64,000 nt of DNA from G963675935 sp963803125 (GTDB taxonomy: Bacteria > Planctomycetota > Planctomycetia > Pirellulales > Thermoguttaceae), in NCBI GenBank assembly GCA_963803125.1, contig CAWDLR010000001.1, positions 62,001 through 126,000 of the forward strand, written 5' to 3'. The notes under the pieces are model-generated. The model was not told the origin of the DNA, searched no databases, and saw nothing but the letters and a program-made list of their open reading frames with translations. Below are positions 28,945 through 36,663 of this stretch, piece after piece. Each line of letters opens with the position of its first letter. Position 1 is the first letter of the stretch. The translations under genes were made by a program, and so were the position numbers.

Positions 28945-31014
28945 AGGCGATGATTCGTGAGCACGCTCTCCCTCGTTCCCACGCTCTGCGTGGGAACGCC
29001 GGCTCGGACGCTCTGCGTCCATTCTCGGCGAGGTCGCGTTTCTCTAGCCGTGGCGTTCCCACGCGGAGCGTGGGAACGAGGATGCTCTTGAGCTTGCTGC
29101 TGGCGTCGCTGCTCCATGCGACGGCAGTGCGGGGCGCGGACAATGCCGACGCCCAGGAGCAGGCCGCCTTCCGGGCCGCCGTCAACCGCGTGGCGCCCGC
29201 GGTCGTGCAGATCGAGACCGTCGGCGGCGAGGAGAAGGTCGAAGGCACGCTTTTTGGAACCGGCCCGACGACGGGACTGGCGGTCGATCCGCGCGGTTAC
29301 ATCATCTCCAGCGCCTTCAACTTCGTCAACAAGCCGGCGTCGATCCTGGTGCGGCTGGCCGACGGGCGACGCAAGGCGGCCAAGCTGGTGGCCAGCGATC
29401 ACTCGCGGATGATCGTGCTGCTGAAGATCGACTCGGACAAGCCGCTGCCGGTGTGCGAGATCGCCCCGCAGCGCCAGATGCGCGTCGGCCAGTGGGCGAT
29501 CGCGGTCGGGCGGACCTTCGAGAGCGAGCAGCCCAACATGGCCGTCGGGATTCTCAGTGCGGTCGAGCGGATTTGGGGCAAGGCCCTGCAAACCGACGCC
29601 GCTGTCTCGCCCAACAATTACGGCGGTCCACTGGTCGATATTCGCGGCCGCGTGATGGGCATCCTCGTGCCGCTTTCGCCGGAGGCCGCCGGCGGCGTGG
29701 CCGGCATGGAATGGTACGACTCGGGAATCGGTTTCGCCATTCCCATGCAGCACATCCGCCAGATTCTGCCGCGGCTGGAAAAGGGCGAAGACCTGCATCC
29801 CGGCGTCGCCGGCATCCACTTGAAGGGCGACAACCTCTATGTCGGCTCGGCGGTTGTGGGGACGTGCCATCCGAAAAGCCCCGCCGCCGCGGTCGGCATC
29901 AAGGCCGGCGACGAGATCATAGAGATCGACGGCCGGCCGATCACCCGCGGGGTCGAGATGAAGACCGCGATCGGCCGCCGCTACGCCGGCGATAAAATGC
30001 GACTGACGGTCCTCCGCGGCAAACAGCGGTTACAGCGCGAGATCACCTTGGCCGAGAAGCTCGAGCCCTTCCAGCACGGCTTTCTCGGCGTCCTTCCCGC
30101 GCACGGGCGAAGGCAAGGGCGTGACCGTTCGCTACGTCTATGCGAAGAGCCCGGCCGCCGCCGCGGGGATCGCCGCAGGCGATACGCTGGTTTCCTTGGA
30201 CGGAAAGCCGATCGCCGGACGAATCGACATGATCCGGAGAATCGGCGCGCTGGAGCGGGGGGCGACCGCCAAGATCGAGGTGAGGCGGGGACAATCGCAG
30301 CGGAAACTGAAGATCGCACTGGCGTCGCTTCCCGAGTTGTTGCCGCCCAGCGACCTGCCGCCTGCCGGCGAAGTGCGCCAAGAGGGCGAGGCGGCCGCAG
30401 TACGCGGGGAAGTGGTGTCGCTGAAGACGCCCGAGTATCCCAACGAGGTTCTCGGCTACGCACCCGACACGCCGGCGGCAGCCCTGGGCGTCGTGGTCTG
30501 GCTTCACGGCCGCGGCGGATTCGAGCGGAGAGAACTGCTGCCGCGCTGGAAGCCGCTCTGCGACCGCTACGGCTTGATCCTGGTCGCGCCGAAGTCGACC
30601 AATCCGGCGGGTTGGACGCCGACCGACGCGGCGCTTGTCGATCGGCTGCTAACGCACGTCGCCGCCAAATACCACGTCGATCCGACGCGCATCGTGGTTT
30701 GCGGCTATGAGAGCGGCGGATCGCTGGCGTTCTCGTCGGCGTTCAACCATCGCGAGTCGATCCGCGCCGTGGCGGCTGTGGAAGCGGTGCCCATCACGCC
30801 GTTGCCGGAGAACGAGCCTCTGCGGCGTCTGGCCGTTTACGTGGCCTCGTCCGCCAAGTCGCTGTTGGCCGCGGCGATCACATCGGCCGTCACCAGGCTG
30901 CGCGAGATGAAGTTCCCCGTCGTGGTGAAGAAGTTGGGTACCGCGCCGCGCGATCTGAATGCCGCGGAGTTGGCGGAGTTGGCGCGGTGGGTCGACACGC
31001 TGGACCGGATCTGA
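28941..31014 (+). CDS. HtrA-like pseudoprotease with two PDZ domains fused to an alpha/beta-hydrolase-like domain, frame break near 30098
   Basis: Order: signal peptide, trypsin-like fold without triad (ISSAFNFVN for His, SPNNYGGPLV for Ser), PDZ 1 (KSPAAAVGIKAGDEIIEIDG), PDZ 2 (KSPAAAAGIAAGDTLVSLDG), then an esterase-like alpha/beta-hydrolase domain (VVVWLHGRGG, GLILVAPKS, CGYESGGSLAF). The hydrolase elbow lacks canonical GxSxG: Ser in YESGG is shifted by one residue. One added base at about 30098 (cccgcgcacggg) joins LPARTGEGKG. The coupled ATG at 28941 reads through a palindromic element; ATG 29082 (MLLSLLLASLLHATAV) is a likely true start. Confidence 0.8.
28972..29080. repeat. CGTTCCCACGC...GCGTGGGAACG palindromic element at the 5' end of the gene
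   Basis: Outer arms ctcgttcccacgc and gcgtgggaacgag, with nested hairpins. Read in frame it encodes RSHALRGNA and VPTRSVGT peptides. The same family forms the core of the element at 49147-49316. Confidence 0.9.
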
Positions 31015-31030
31015 GCGCGGACTAAGCGTT

Positions 31031-31130
31031 TGCAGGCCGGGAAGCAGGGGGGCGGAGGTGGTTTCCGCACGAGAGGTCTCACGCCTTGCGAGGTCTTCCG
31101 GCGAAAACCGCCTCCCTCCCCTTCGCACCG
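31031..31130. repeat. GGAGG-TTTTCGCC palindromic element, copy 1
   Basis: ggcggaggtggtttccgcac on the left and gcgaaaaccgcctccctccc on the right. Its reverse complement matches the element at 35835-35914 including the internal gccggaagacctcgcaa. Confidence 0.85.
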
Positions 31131-31194
31131 CCTAAAGCGACCACTTCATTCGGCTGAAGTCTTACAATCGCTGAAGTTGCCGGTATCAGCCTGC

Positions 31195-31240
31195 CCCCGT
31201 TTATCTGTGGCCATCCGTGTTCATCTGTGGTCCCTTCCGG
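31195..31240. repeat. ATCTGTGG...ATCTGTGG dispersed repeat fragment
   Basis: Sequence tatctgtggccatccgtgtt followed by catctgtggtccc resembles a dispersed bacterial repeat. It overlaps the 3' end of the GNAT gene, which ends at 31221. Confidence 0.4.
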
Positions 31241-31763
31241 TAGAAAAGACAATATGCTCGAAGCCGCTGTGCTGCACGCGGCCGGGCTCTTCTTTGAGGC
31301 CAAGCCTCCGCGCCACGCCGATCGACGGCTGGTTTTCCGGGCGGATTAGCGCGACGACGCGTTGCCGGCCGAGCGCGTCGAAGGCGTAATCGCGGGCGGC
31401 CGCGGCGGCTTCGGTGGCGAACCCCCGCCGCCAGAAGGGGCGGTGGATCAGATACGCCACCTCCTTCTCCTCGGTCCCATGCACCCGCTGGATGAGCAGC
31501 CCGACCTGCCCCACCGGCTCGCCGGTCGCCTTTTCGACCGCCAGCCACAGCCCATGCCCATGCCGCTCATATCGTCGCATCTGCCGCCCGATCCACACCG
31601 CCGCCTCATCGCGCGAGTAGCACTTCGGATAGTCGCGCATCACCTCCGGATCAGCCAGCATCGCCGCGACGAAGTCGAGATCGTCGAGCGACATCTCGCG
31701 GAGGAGGAGGCGGGGAGTTTCGAGGATTTGTTTCTGCACGGATGGTATCGGGCCGATCGTCAA
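31221..31763 (-). CDS. GNAT-family N-acetyltransferase (RimJ/RimL type)
   Basis: 180 residues with the RimJ/RimL pattern LETPRLLLREMSLDDLDFV at the start, the beta-4 strand VGQVGLLI, the acetyl-CoA loop region RRGFATEAAAAARDYAF and the C-terminal RLGLKEEP. Acceptor unknown; ribosomal protein or small-molecule acetylation are both possible. The last codons enter a dispersed repeat. Confidence 0.88.
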   Translation of the reverse strand: MTIGPIPSVQKQILETPRLLLREMSLDDLDFVAAMLADPEVMRDYPKCYSRDEAAVWIGRQMRRYERHGHGLWLAVEKATGEPVGQVGLLIQRVHGTEEKEVAYLIHRPFWRRGFATEAAAAARDYAFDALGRQRVVALIRPENQPSIGVARRLGLKEEPGRVQHSGFEHIVFSTGRDHR

Positions 31764-31932
31764 CCTGTCACGTCCTCAGTACAGGGACTGGGGGGGTGCT
31801 GGTTCTCTCGTTGCTGTTAGAAAAATCGGCGATTGTCCCGAGTAACCCGCGCCGTTGATCTTCGATCGCTTCCCTTCGGGGCGCGGCTAAACGTACGCCT
31901 GATCCCTAACCTCTGATCCCTGATCTCTGATC
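31764..31932. other. Intergenic, low-complexity
   Basis: No gene seen. Contains short imperfect repeats of ctctgatccctgatctctga (31913-31932), similar in style to the low-complexity tracts elsewhere in the window. Confidence 0.4.
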
Positions 31933-33047
31933 TCAACTTCGATCGTGAGCCAGTTTCCGCAGCGCCTCGATGCCGCGTTCGATCGCGGCGTCGGGCACGG
32001 CATAGGAGATGCGGAAATGGGTGTCGTGGCGGCTGAAGACGTTGCCGGGGACGAGTAGGAGTTTGTGCTTTTCGATAGCCCGCAGGACGAAATCGCTGGC
32101 GGTGCCCCAGGGGGCTTTGGGGAAGGCGTAAAACGCCCCGCCGGGCGTAACCATTTCGTAATCGTCGGCCAGACCGGCGACGAGTATGTCGCGCTTGCGG
32201 CGGTAGGCGTCGATCTGCGGGGTCATGTCGATCTCCATCGCCACCGCCCCGGCCCATTGCATCGGCTGCGGGCGCAGATGAAACTGTACTGCTGCAACTT
32301 GATCATCTCGTGGATGATCGCCGACGGCCCGTGGGCGAAACCGAGCCGCCAGCCGGGCATGCCGTAGGTCTTGCCGAAACCGTCGATCACCAGCGTGTCG
32401 GGATTGTACTTCGCCGGCGAAACGAACGGCGCGTCGTAGCAGAATCCGCGATAAATCTCGTCGCTAATGATGACGACGTTCCGCCGCGCCGCCAATTCGG
32501 CCAGCCCGCGGACCGACGCCTCGTCGGGCACCACTCCGGTGGGATTGTTGGGGCTGTTGAAGATGATCGCCTTGGTGCGCGGGGTGATCGTGTCGGCCAG
32601 GCGATCGAGATCGATGCGGAAATCCGGATAGGTGTCGAAGTATACCGCCTGCCCGCCGACCACCTTCGAGAGCGAATCGTACATCACGAAATAGGGATCG
32701 AAGACGATCACCTCCTCGCCGGGATTGACCAGCGAGAGCAGGGCCAGCATCAGCCCGCCGCTGGTGCCGCTGCTCACAAACACCTCGCGGTCGGCGTGGC
32801 CGTACTGCTGCTGGATTTGAGCTTGCAGTTTATCGCGCAAGACGGGCATGCCCTGCGTCAGGGCGTAGCCGTTCTTGCGGCTTTCGATGGCCTCGATCGC
32901 CGCCCGGCGGACCGGCTCGGGCACGTCGAAATCGGGCTGCCCGATCGAGAGATTGATCGGGTCTTTGAGTTTCGCCCCCAGATCGAAGGCCTTGCGGATG
33001 CCGGAGGAATCGAACAAGCGGGTGCGGTCGGCGAGCCAGTGGGACAT
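31933..33047 (-). CDS. Class I PLP aminotransferase (aspartate aminotransferase-like), one frame break
   Basis: Fold-type I aminotransferase: substrate loop SIGQPDFDVPEPV, PLP-binding NSPNNPTG and SDEIYRGF, Schiff-base Lys in GFGKTYGMPGWRLG, and Arg in HFRISYAV. Near 32268 the frame breaks (tgcgcccgcagc on the minus strand); one added C joins SFICAPQPMQWAGAVAM. Restored length is about 372 residues. Likely an aspartate or aromatic transaminase; substrate not resolved. It lies 57 bases after the phosphomutase-like gene in the same direction. Confidence 0.88.
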
Positions 33048-33104
33048 GGGGAAATCCGAATGACGAATGACGAATGACGAATGACGAAACGCAGAACCGG
33101 CATT

Positions 33105-34592
33105 CTACCCGATTGGGGCGTGGAGGTCGAGGACTTGCGAGAGCGGGGCGTCGCCGTGGCTTAGCGCGACAAGGAGTTGGGTGACGGTCATCAGGGCATC
33201 GCACAATGGCCGGCCGGCTTCGGCGTGCCAGAATCGACCGCTTGGCCCGCCGCCGAACTTGGCGGCATGAGTCAGCATGGCGGCGGCCATGTCGGCGCGG
33301 CGCGGGCTGCTGTGGGCGACGCGAATGCCGAGCGATTCGAGCCGATCGGCCACTGGCGGCGGAGTGTCCGCTTCCAGCACGACCGCCCCCGTTGGCGCGT
33401 TCCCCAAGAAATTCCCGCTGGCCGGAAACGCCACCCGATTGCAATCGAGGGGCTTTGGAAAGCCGGCCGTTCGGCGACAGGAGTCGCCTCCTACAATGCG
33501 AGCAAGCCCGGCCGTTGCCGCCAGCAGCAGCAAGAGCCGCTCGGGCGGGACTGGGCGGCCTTGCTCGTCGAATATGCGGCAGGCCTCGCCGTCGCCGTCG
33601 ATGCAGGCGGCGAAGTGGGCGGCATCGGCGAGAATCTGCCGCGGCAGTTCGGCCCGCGTGCTGCGGCTTGGAATGACCTCGCAGGCGACCGTGGCGGCGA
33701 GTTTTTGCAGGAAATCGAGGGTAGGCCGCGACGCCGAATTGACGAGTATCCGCAGCGGCCGCAAAGCGTGATAGTATTCCGCAATTTGGGCCAAGTAGGG
33801 CCGGTCGGCTTCGTAGTGGCACAGTTGGCCGTGGCGGCGGGCGGGCGGCACGGGGCCGGCTTGATAGCGTTCGATGACGGATTCGAGCGACACTCCTGCG
33901 CCCGGTGCGAAGGGGACAGTCCCATTTTCGCTGGCGCGAAAATCGGGACAGTCCCCGGAGAGCGGCCGCGGCCCTGCGTCCCAGAACTTCATGCCTGCCG
34001 TGTGCGAATCCTCGCTCGGATTTCCCACCAGAAGGCCGCCGGCGGCTTGCAGATGGCCGACGGCGAAGGCCAGGCAGGGGGCGGTGGAAGGGCCAACGTC
34101 GACGACGTTGCAGCCGGTCGCGCGGAGCCCTTCGGCGGTGGCCGCCAGCAGTTCGGCGGTCAGGGGGCGGCCGTCGCCGGCGAGGAGTATGAAGGGGCGT
34201 GGGATTTGGGGATTGGGGGATTTCGGGATTTGGAGATTTGGAGATTTGGAGATCTGGAGATGGTCGCCTTCAGAAACCGCTTGCGGTTTCGCATCGAGGA
34301 CCACCGCGGCGAACGCGGCGGCGATCTGCTTTGCGGCGGCGGGGCTCAGGTCGTTGAGATAAACTCCGCCGGCCCCTTCTTCATGGAAGAGCGATCGCGG
34401 CCAGCCGCGGTGGCTGGTTTCGGCCAGTTGGGCGACGCGGCGGGGCGAGAGCGTGCCGGTCTCTTCCCGCCGCGGGCATTGGCGGCAGGCCGGATAGAAC
34501 GCCGCCAACCGCCCGAGATGCACCGCCGGCGAAATCGGATGCTGCTCGCCGGGGCAACGATACGCTTCGGCCTGCGGTTGGTCGGCATTCAC
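33105..34592 (-). CDS. Phosphomutase-like protein without the canonical phospho-serine loop, repeat-riddled
   Basis: About 495 residues from GTG 34592-34590, whose GTGA overlaps the stop of the upstream gene. A Cys/His cluster near the start (C..C in PACRQCPRREE) precedes alpha-D-phosphohexomutase-like domains: GGLLVGNPSEDSHTAGMKF aligns with the TASHNP loop but lacks the Ser-His pair, and CIDGDGEACRIFDEQG aligns with the metal-binding DGDxD loop. Catalysis is therefore doubtful. Three repeat-derived segments lie in frame: QISKSPNLQIPKSPNPQ (34201-34261), GDCPDFRASENGTVPF (33912-33956) and PLDCNRVAF with a neighbouring segment (33431-33495). The frame is open throughout. Confidence 0.6.
   Translation of the reverse strand: MNADQPQAEAYRCPGEQHPISPAVHLGRLAAFYPACRQCPRREETGTLSPRRVAQLAETSHRGWPRSLFHEEGAGGVYLNDLSPAAAKQIAAAFAAVVLDAKPQAVSEGDHLQISKSPNLQIPKSPNPQIPRPFILLAGDGRPLTAELLAATAEGLRATGCNVVDVGPSTAPCLAFAVGHLQAAGGLLVGNPSEDSHTAGMKFWDAGPRPLSGDCPDFRASENGTVPFAPGAGVSLESVIERYQAGPVPPARRHGQLCHYEADRPYLAQIAEYYHALRPLRILVNSASRPTLDFLQKLAATVACEVIPSRSTRAELPRQILADAAHFAACIDGDGEACRIFDEQGRPVPPERLLLLLAATAGLARIVGGDSCRRTAGFPKPLDCNRVAFPASGNFLGNAPTGAVVLEADTPPPVADRLESLGIRVAHSSPRRADMAAAMLTHAAKFGGGPSGRFWHAEAGRPLCDALMTVTQLLVALSHGDAPLSQVLDLHAPIG
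33431..33495. repeat. Two palindromic fragments inside the phosphomutase-like gene
   Basis: 33431-33452 is an imperfect copy of the ccccgattgcaatcgggg palindrome, with ggggctttgg flank as at 26011. 33471-33495 is a half-copy of the element at 12154-12220. Confidence 0.8.
33912..33956. repeat. 45-bp GGGGACAGTCCC element inside the phosphomutase-like gene
   Basis: ggggacagtcccattttcgc and gcgaaaatcgggacagtccc arms around a short loop; 45 bases, so 15 codons. Same length and family as 46190-46234 inside trpE, translated there in the equivalent frame. Confidence 0.92.
34201..34261. repeat. GGATTTGGAGATTT low-complexity tract
   Basis: Reverse complement of the tract at 21387-21530. Followed at 34273-34292 by a GAAACCGC/GCGGTTTC palindrome. 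Confidence 0.88.
34273..34292. repeat. GAAACCGCTTGCGGTTTCGC palindrome inside the phosphomutase-like gene
   Basis: Same family as 14241, 14281, 19311, 43533 and 57660. Confidence 0.85.
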
Positions 34593-35182
34593 GAGAGGGC
34601 ACTTTCCGCTTCGTTCCACGCCCGGGCCAGTAGGTCCGCAACCCCCAGTTCGCCGGCCCAGCGATCGAGATACTGCCGGTCGAGCGAAGCGAAGTTCACC
34701 TTGATAACCCCGGTCACGTCGCGCCACTGCCGTTCGGACACTTCATCGCCGAGACGAAACCACTCGAGCTTGGCAAGGACCGTATCCTCCGGCGACGCGA
34801 GAAGGAAACGCGGTGCGGGCGCCTCGGGGTCGCCTTCCAGCCTGCCGGCGCGCTCAAGGGCCACCCGGTCGTAAGGCCGATTCCTGACAACGAAGACATC
34901 CACCTTGAATGAGGTGGGCAGATGAATGAGGTTGAAGCAGGAGCGACGCGCAATGGCGTCGAGGATCATGTTGCGGTCGATATAGTACTCCGTCTTCAGG
35001 GTGGCGACCAGCGGCTCAGCGTGCTTCGCGGCCAAGTCGGCGACCATGTCCACGTCAAGCGTCGCGCGGGGAACGCCCTGCATCGAACTGACCACCGAGC
35101 CGCCGAGATAATAGGGAACCCCCAGTCGCTCAAACTCGGCCACGATCGGCGCGACCGCCGCGACGATTTCACCCGACAGCAT
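34589..35182 (-). CDS. Nucleotidyltransferase-fold protein (AbiEii/MNT-like)
   Basis: 197 residues. The motif YLGGSVVSSMQGVPRATLDV, followed by DM, fits the NTase GGS...(T)xDxD active site, and ASPEDTVLAKLEWFRLG resembles the C-terminal segment of AbiEii/MNT-type proteins. It overlaps its upstream partner by 14 bases and the downstream phosphomutase-like gene by 4. The pair could be a toxin-antitoxin or nucleic-acid-modifying module; neither partner is a recognisable HEPN protein, so the type is unresolved. Confidence 0.75.
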   Translation of the reverse strand: MLSGEIVAAVAPIVAEFERLGVPYYLGGSVVSSMQGVPRATLDVDMVADLAAKHAEPLVATLKTEYYIDRNMILDAIARRSCFNLIHLPTSFKVDVFVVRNRPYDRVALERAGRLEGDPEAPAPRFLLASPEDTVLAKLEWFRLGDEVSERQWRDVTGVIKVNFASLDRQYLDRWAGELGVADLLARAWNEAESALS

Positions 35183-35435
35183 GTTCTTCCTCCGGAATAG
35201 TCGGCAGGTAGTTTCGCAGCCGTTCGGCCAACGCTTTACCGTAGTACAACTGCACGCATCGCAGCGACAGCTCGCGCGGGCTCAGGCCAGGATTCTGCGC
35301 CGCGATTGTGCGGCGAGAGGAATCGACGAGTGCGGCGGTGAAATTGACGGTCATGCGAAGGCGCTGCGCGGGACTAGTCCGCCGCAGCAGTTCGATTTGC
35401 ACGCGCTCGGCGTCGGGGTGGGTGTCGGAGAGCAT
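35169..35435 (-). CDS. Small helical partner of the nucleotidyltransferase
   Basis: 88 residues, helical (AERVQIELLRRTSPAQRLRM, ending ALAERLRNYL) with an ELSLRCVQLYYGKALAERL segment. Similar small proteins are seen next to NTase genes (recollection, no search run). It overlaps the NTase start by 14 bases, strongly implying co-translation. Confidence 0.65.
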   Translation of the reverse strand: MLSDTHPDAERVQIELLRRTSPAQRLRMTVNFTAALVDSSRRTIAAQNPGLSPRELSLRCVQLYYGKALAERLRNYLPTIPEEEHAVG

Positions 35436-35471
35436 CGTTACGATCCAAAAAGCCGGGTTACAATGCAGCCG

Positions 35472-35696
35472 TTAGCCGTGCAGGCCGCAGTTGGGGCCGC
35501 AGCAGTGGGATGAGCCGCAGACGTCGCGAGCGGGACAGGCCGGCGAACCGCCGCCGGCGACGTGGCCGGCGGAGGCGCTCATGCGGCGTTCGAGCCGCTT
35601 TCGGCCGCACGACGGGCAGGCGGGCTTCTCGTCGCCGCGGACCAACTCCTCGAACTCCTTCCCGCAGTCCAAACAGGCATATTCATAAATCGGCAT
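35472..35696 (-). CDS. FmdB-family zinc ribbon protein
   Basis: 74 residues, starting MPIYEYACLDCGKEFEELV with a second pair CPSCG, the standard FmdB layout. The C-terminal tail is Cys/Gly-rich (CPARDVCGSSHCCGPNCG), giving extra metal-binding potential. FmdB is annotated as a putative regulatory protein of formamidase operons; here the function is unknown. Confidence 0.88.
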   Translation of the reverse strand: MPIYEYACLDCGKEFEELVRGDEKPACPSCGRKRLERRMSASAGHVAGGGSPACPARDVCGSSHCCGPNCGLHG

Positions 35697-35760
35697 TGCA
35701 TCGTCCTCAAGGGTGCGCCCTATTATATCCGCTTGCCGCGTTTGCTAGAATAGCGGCAGG

Positions 35761-35971
35761 TATCCGGCACACGCCGTGTGCCGTGGAGCGGGCACGGAAA
35801 TAACTACGGCTAGGCGTTCGCAGCCTGGGATGCCAGGGGGACGGAGGAGGTTTTCGCCGGAAGACCCCGCAATGAGGGAAACCGCTCATGCGAAAACCAC
35901 CTCCGTCCCCTCGCGCCGCGCGAGCGGTTACATCCACGGAAATCCAAACGGCACACGGCGTGTGCCGGATA
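35761..35971. repeat. Composite nested element with 22-bp perfect inverted repeats
   Basis: Outer inverted repeats 35761-35782 (tatccggcacacgccgtgtg..) and 35950-35971 are exact complements over 22 bases. Inside lies a second palindrome (about 35835-35914, ggacggaggaggttttcgcc / gcgaaaaccacctccgtccc) of the same family as 31031-31130. It occupies the whole 281-base gap between fmdB and nnrE up to 8 bases before the nnrE start, so the nnrE promoter must lie within it. Confidence 0.88.
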
Positions 35972-35978
35972 CGCTTCC

Positions 35979-36662
35979 ATGCCATCTGTCGTTTTCACCC
36001 GCGAGCAATCGCGGCAGGTCGATCGGATTGCCGTCGAGGAGTTCGGCTTCTCGGGGCTGGTGTTGATGGAGAACGCCGGCCGCGGCGTGGCCGACGTGCT
36101 CTGCCGATTGGGCATTGCCGGGCCGGTGGCGATCTGCTGCGGGCGGGGGAACAACGCCGGCGACGGTTTTGTGGTCGCCCGGCATCTTGACCTCCGCGGC
36201 CATCGCGTCCGCGTTCTGCTCTGGTGCAAGCCGGAGGAGTTGAGCGGCGACGCCGCCGCAAATTATCGCATTCTCGCCAAGAGCAACGTGCCGATCGAGG
36301 TCTTTGGCGACGCGCATGACGCAGCGCGGCTGTCGCGGCTATTGGAAGGAGCGGCGTGGATCGTCGATGGGCTGCTGGGGACGGGGGCGCGGGGCGAGCC
36401 GCGTCCGCCGTTGGATGCGGTGATCGACCGGCTCAATGCGACCGCCGCGGCAAGATTGGCGATCGACCTGCCCAGCGGTTTGGACTGCGACACCGGCCGA
36501 CCGGCGCGGCACACGATCCGTGCCGCCGAGACCTGCACGTTCGTCGCGGCGAAGGTTGGTTTCTCCGCTCCTGAAGCCGCTCCGTACCTCGGCCGGCTGC
36601 ACGTTCTCGACATCGGCACGCCGCGGAAGATCATCGAACGGGTGGCGGCGTCGGCGACTTGA
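35979..36662 (+). CDS. nnrE: NAD(P)H-hydrate epimerase
   Basis: 227 residues. YjeF_N-type domain with VLMENAGRGVADVL, CGRGNNAGDGFVVARHL, DGLLGTGARGEPR and AIDLPSGLDCDTG, all characteristic. It epimerises R- to S-NAD(P)HX for repair of damaged nicotinamide cofactors. The companion dehydratase domain (NnrD) is not fused here and not in this window. The gene directly abuts the histidine kinase, which runs convergently. Confidence 0.93.
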   Translation: MPSVVFTREQSRQVDRIAVEEFGFSGLVLMENAGRGVADVLCRLGIAGPVAICCGRGNNAGDGFVVARHLDLRGHRVRVLLWCKPEELSGDAAANYRILAKSNVPIEVFGDAHDAARLSRLLEGAAWIVDGLLGTGARGEPRPPLDAVIDRLNATAAARLAIDLPSGLDCDTGRPARHTIRAAETCTFVAAKVGFSAPEAAPYLGRLHVLDIGTPRKIIERVAASAT

Positions 36663-36663
36663 G

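Noticed and set aside
36263..36663. Extension of the histidine kinase frame through nnrE on the opposite strand
   Set aside because: The extension is antisense to the well-conserved nnrE and follows a frame break; the HATPase domain ends before 36740.
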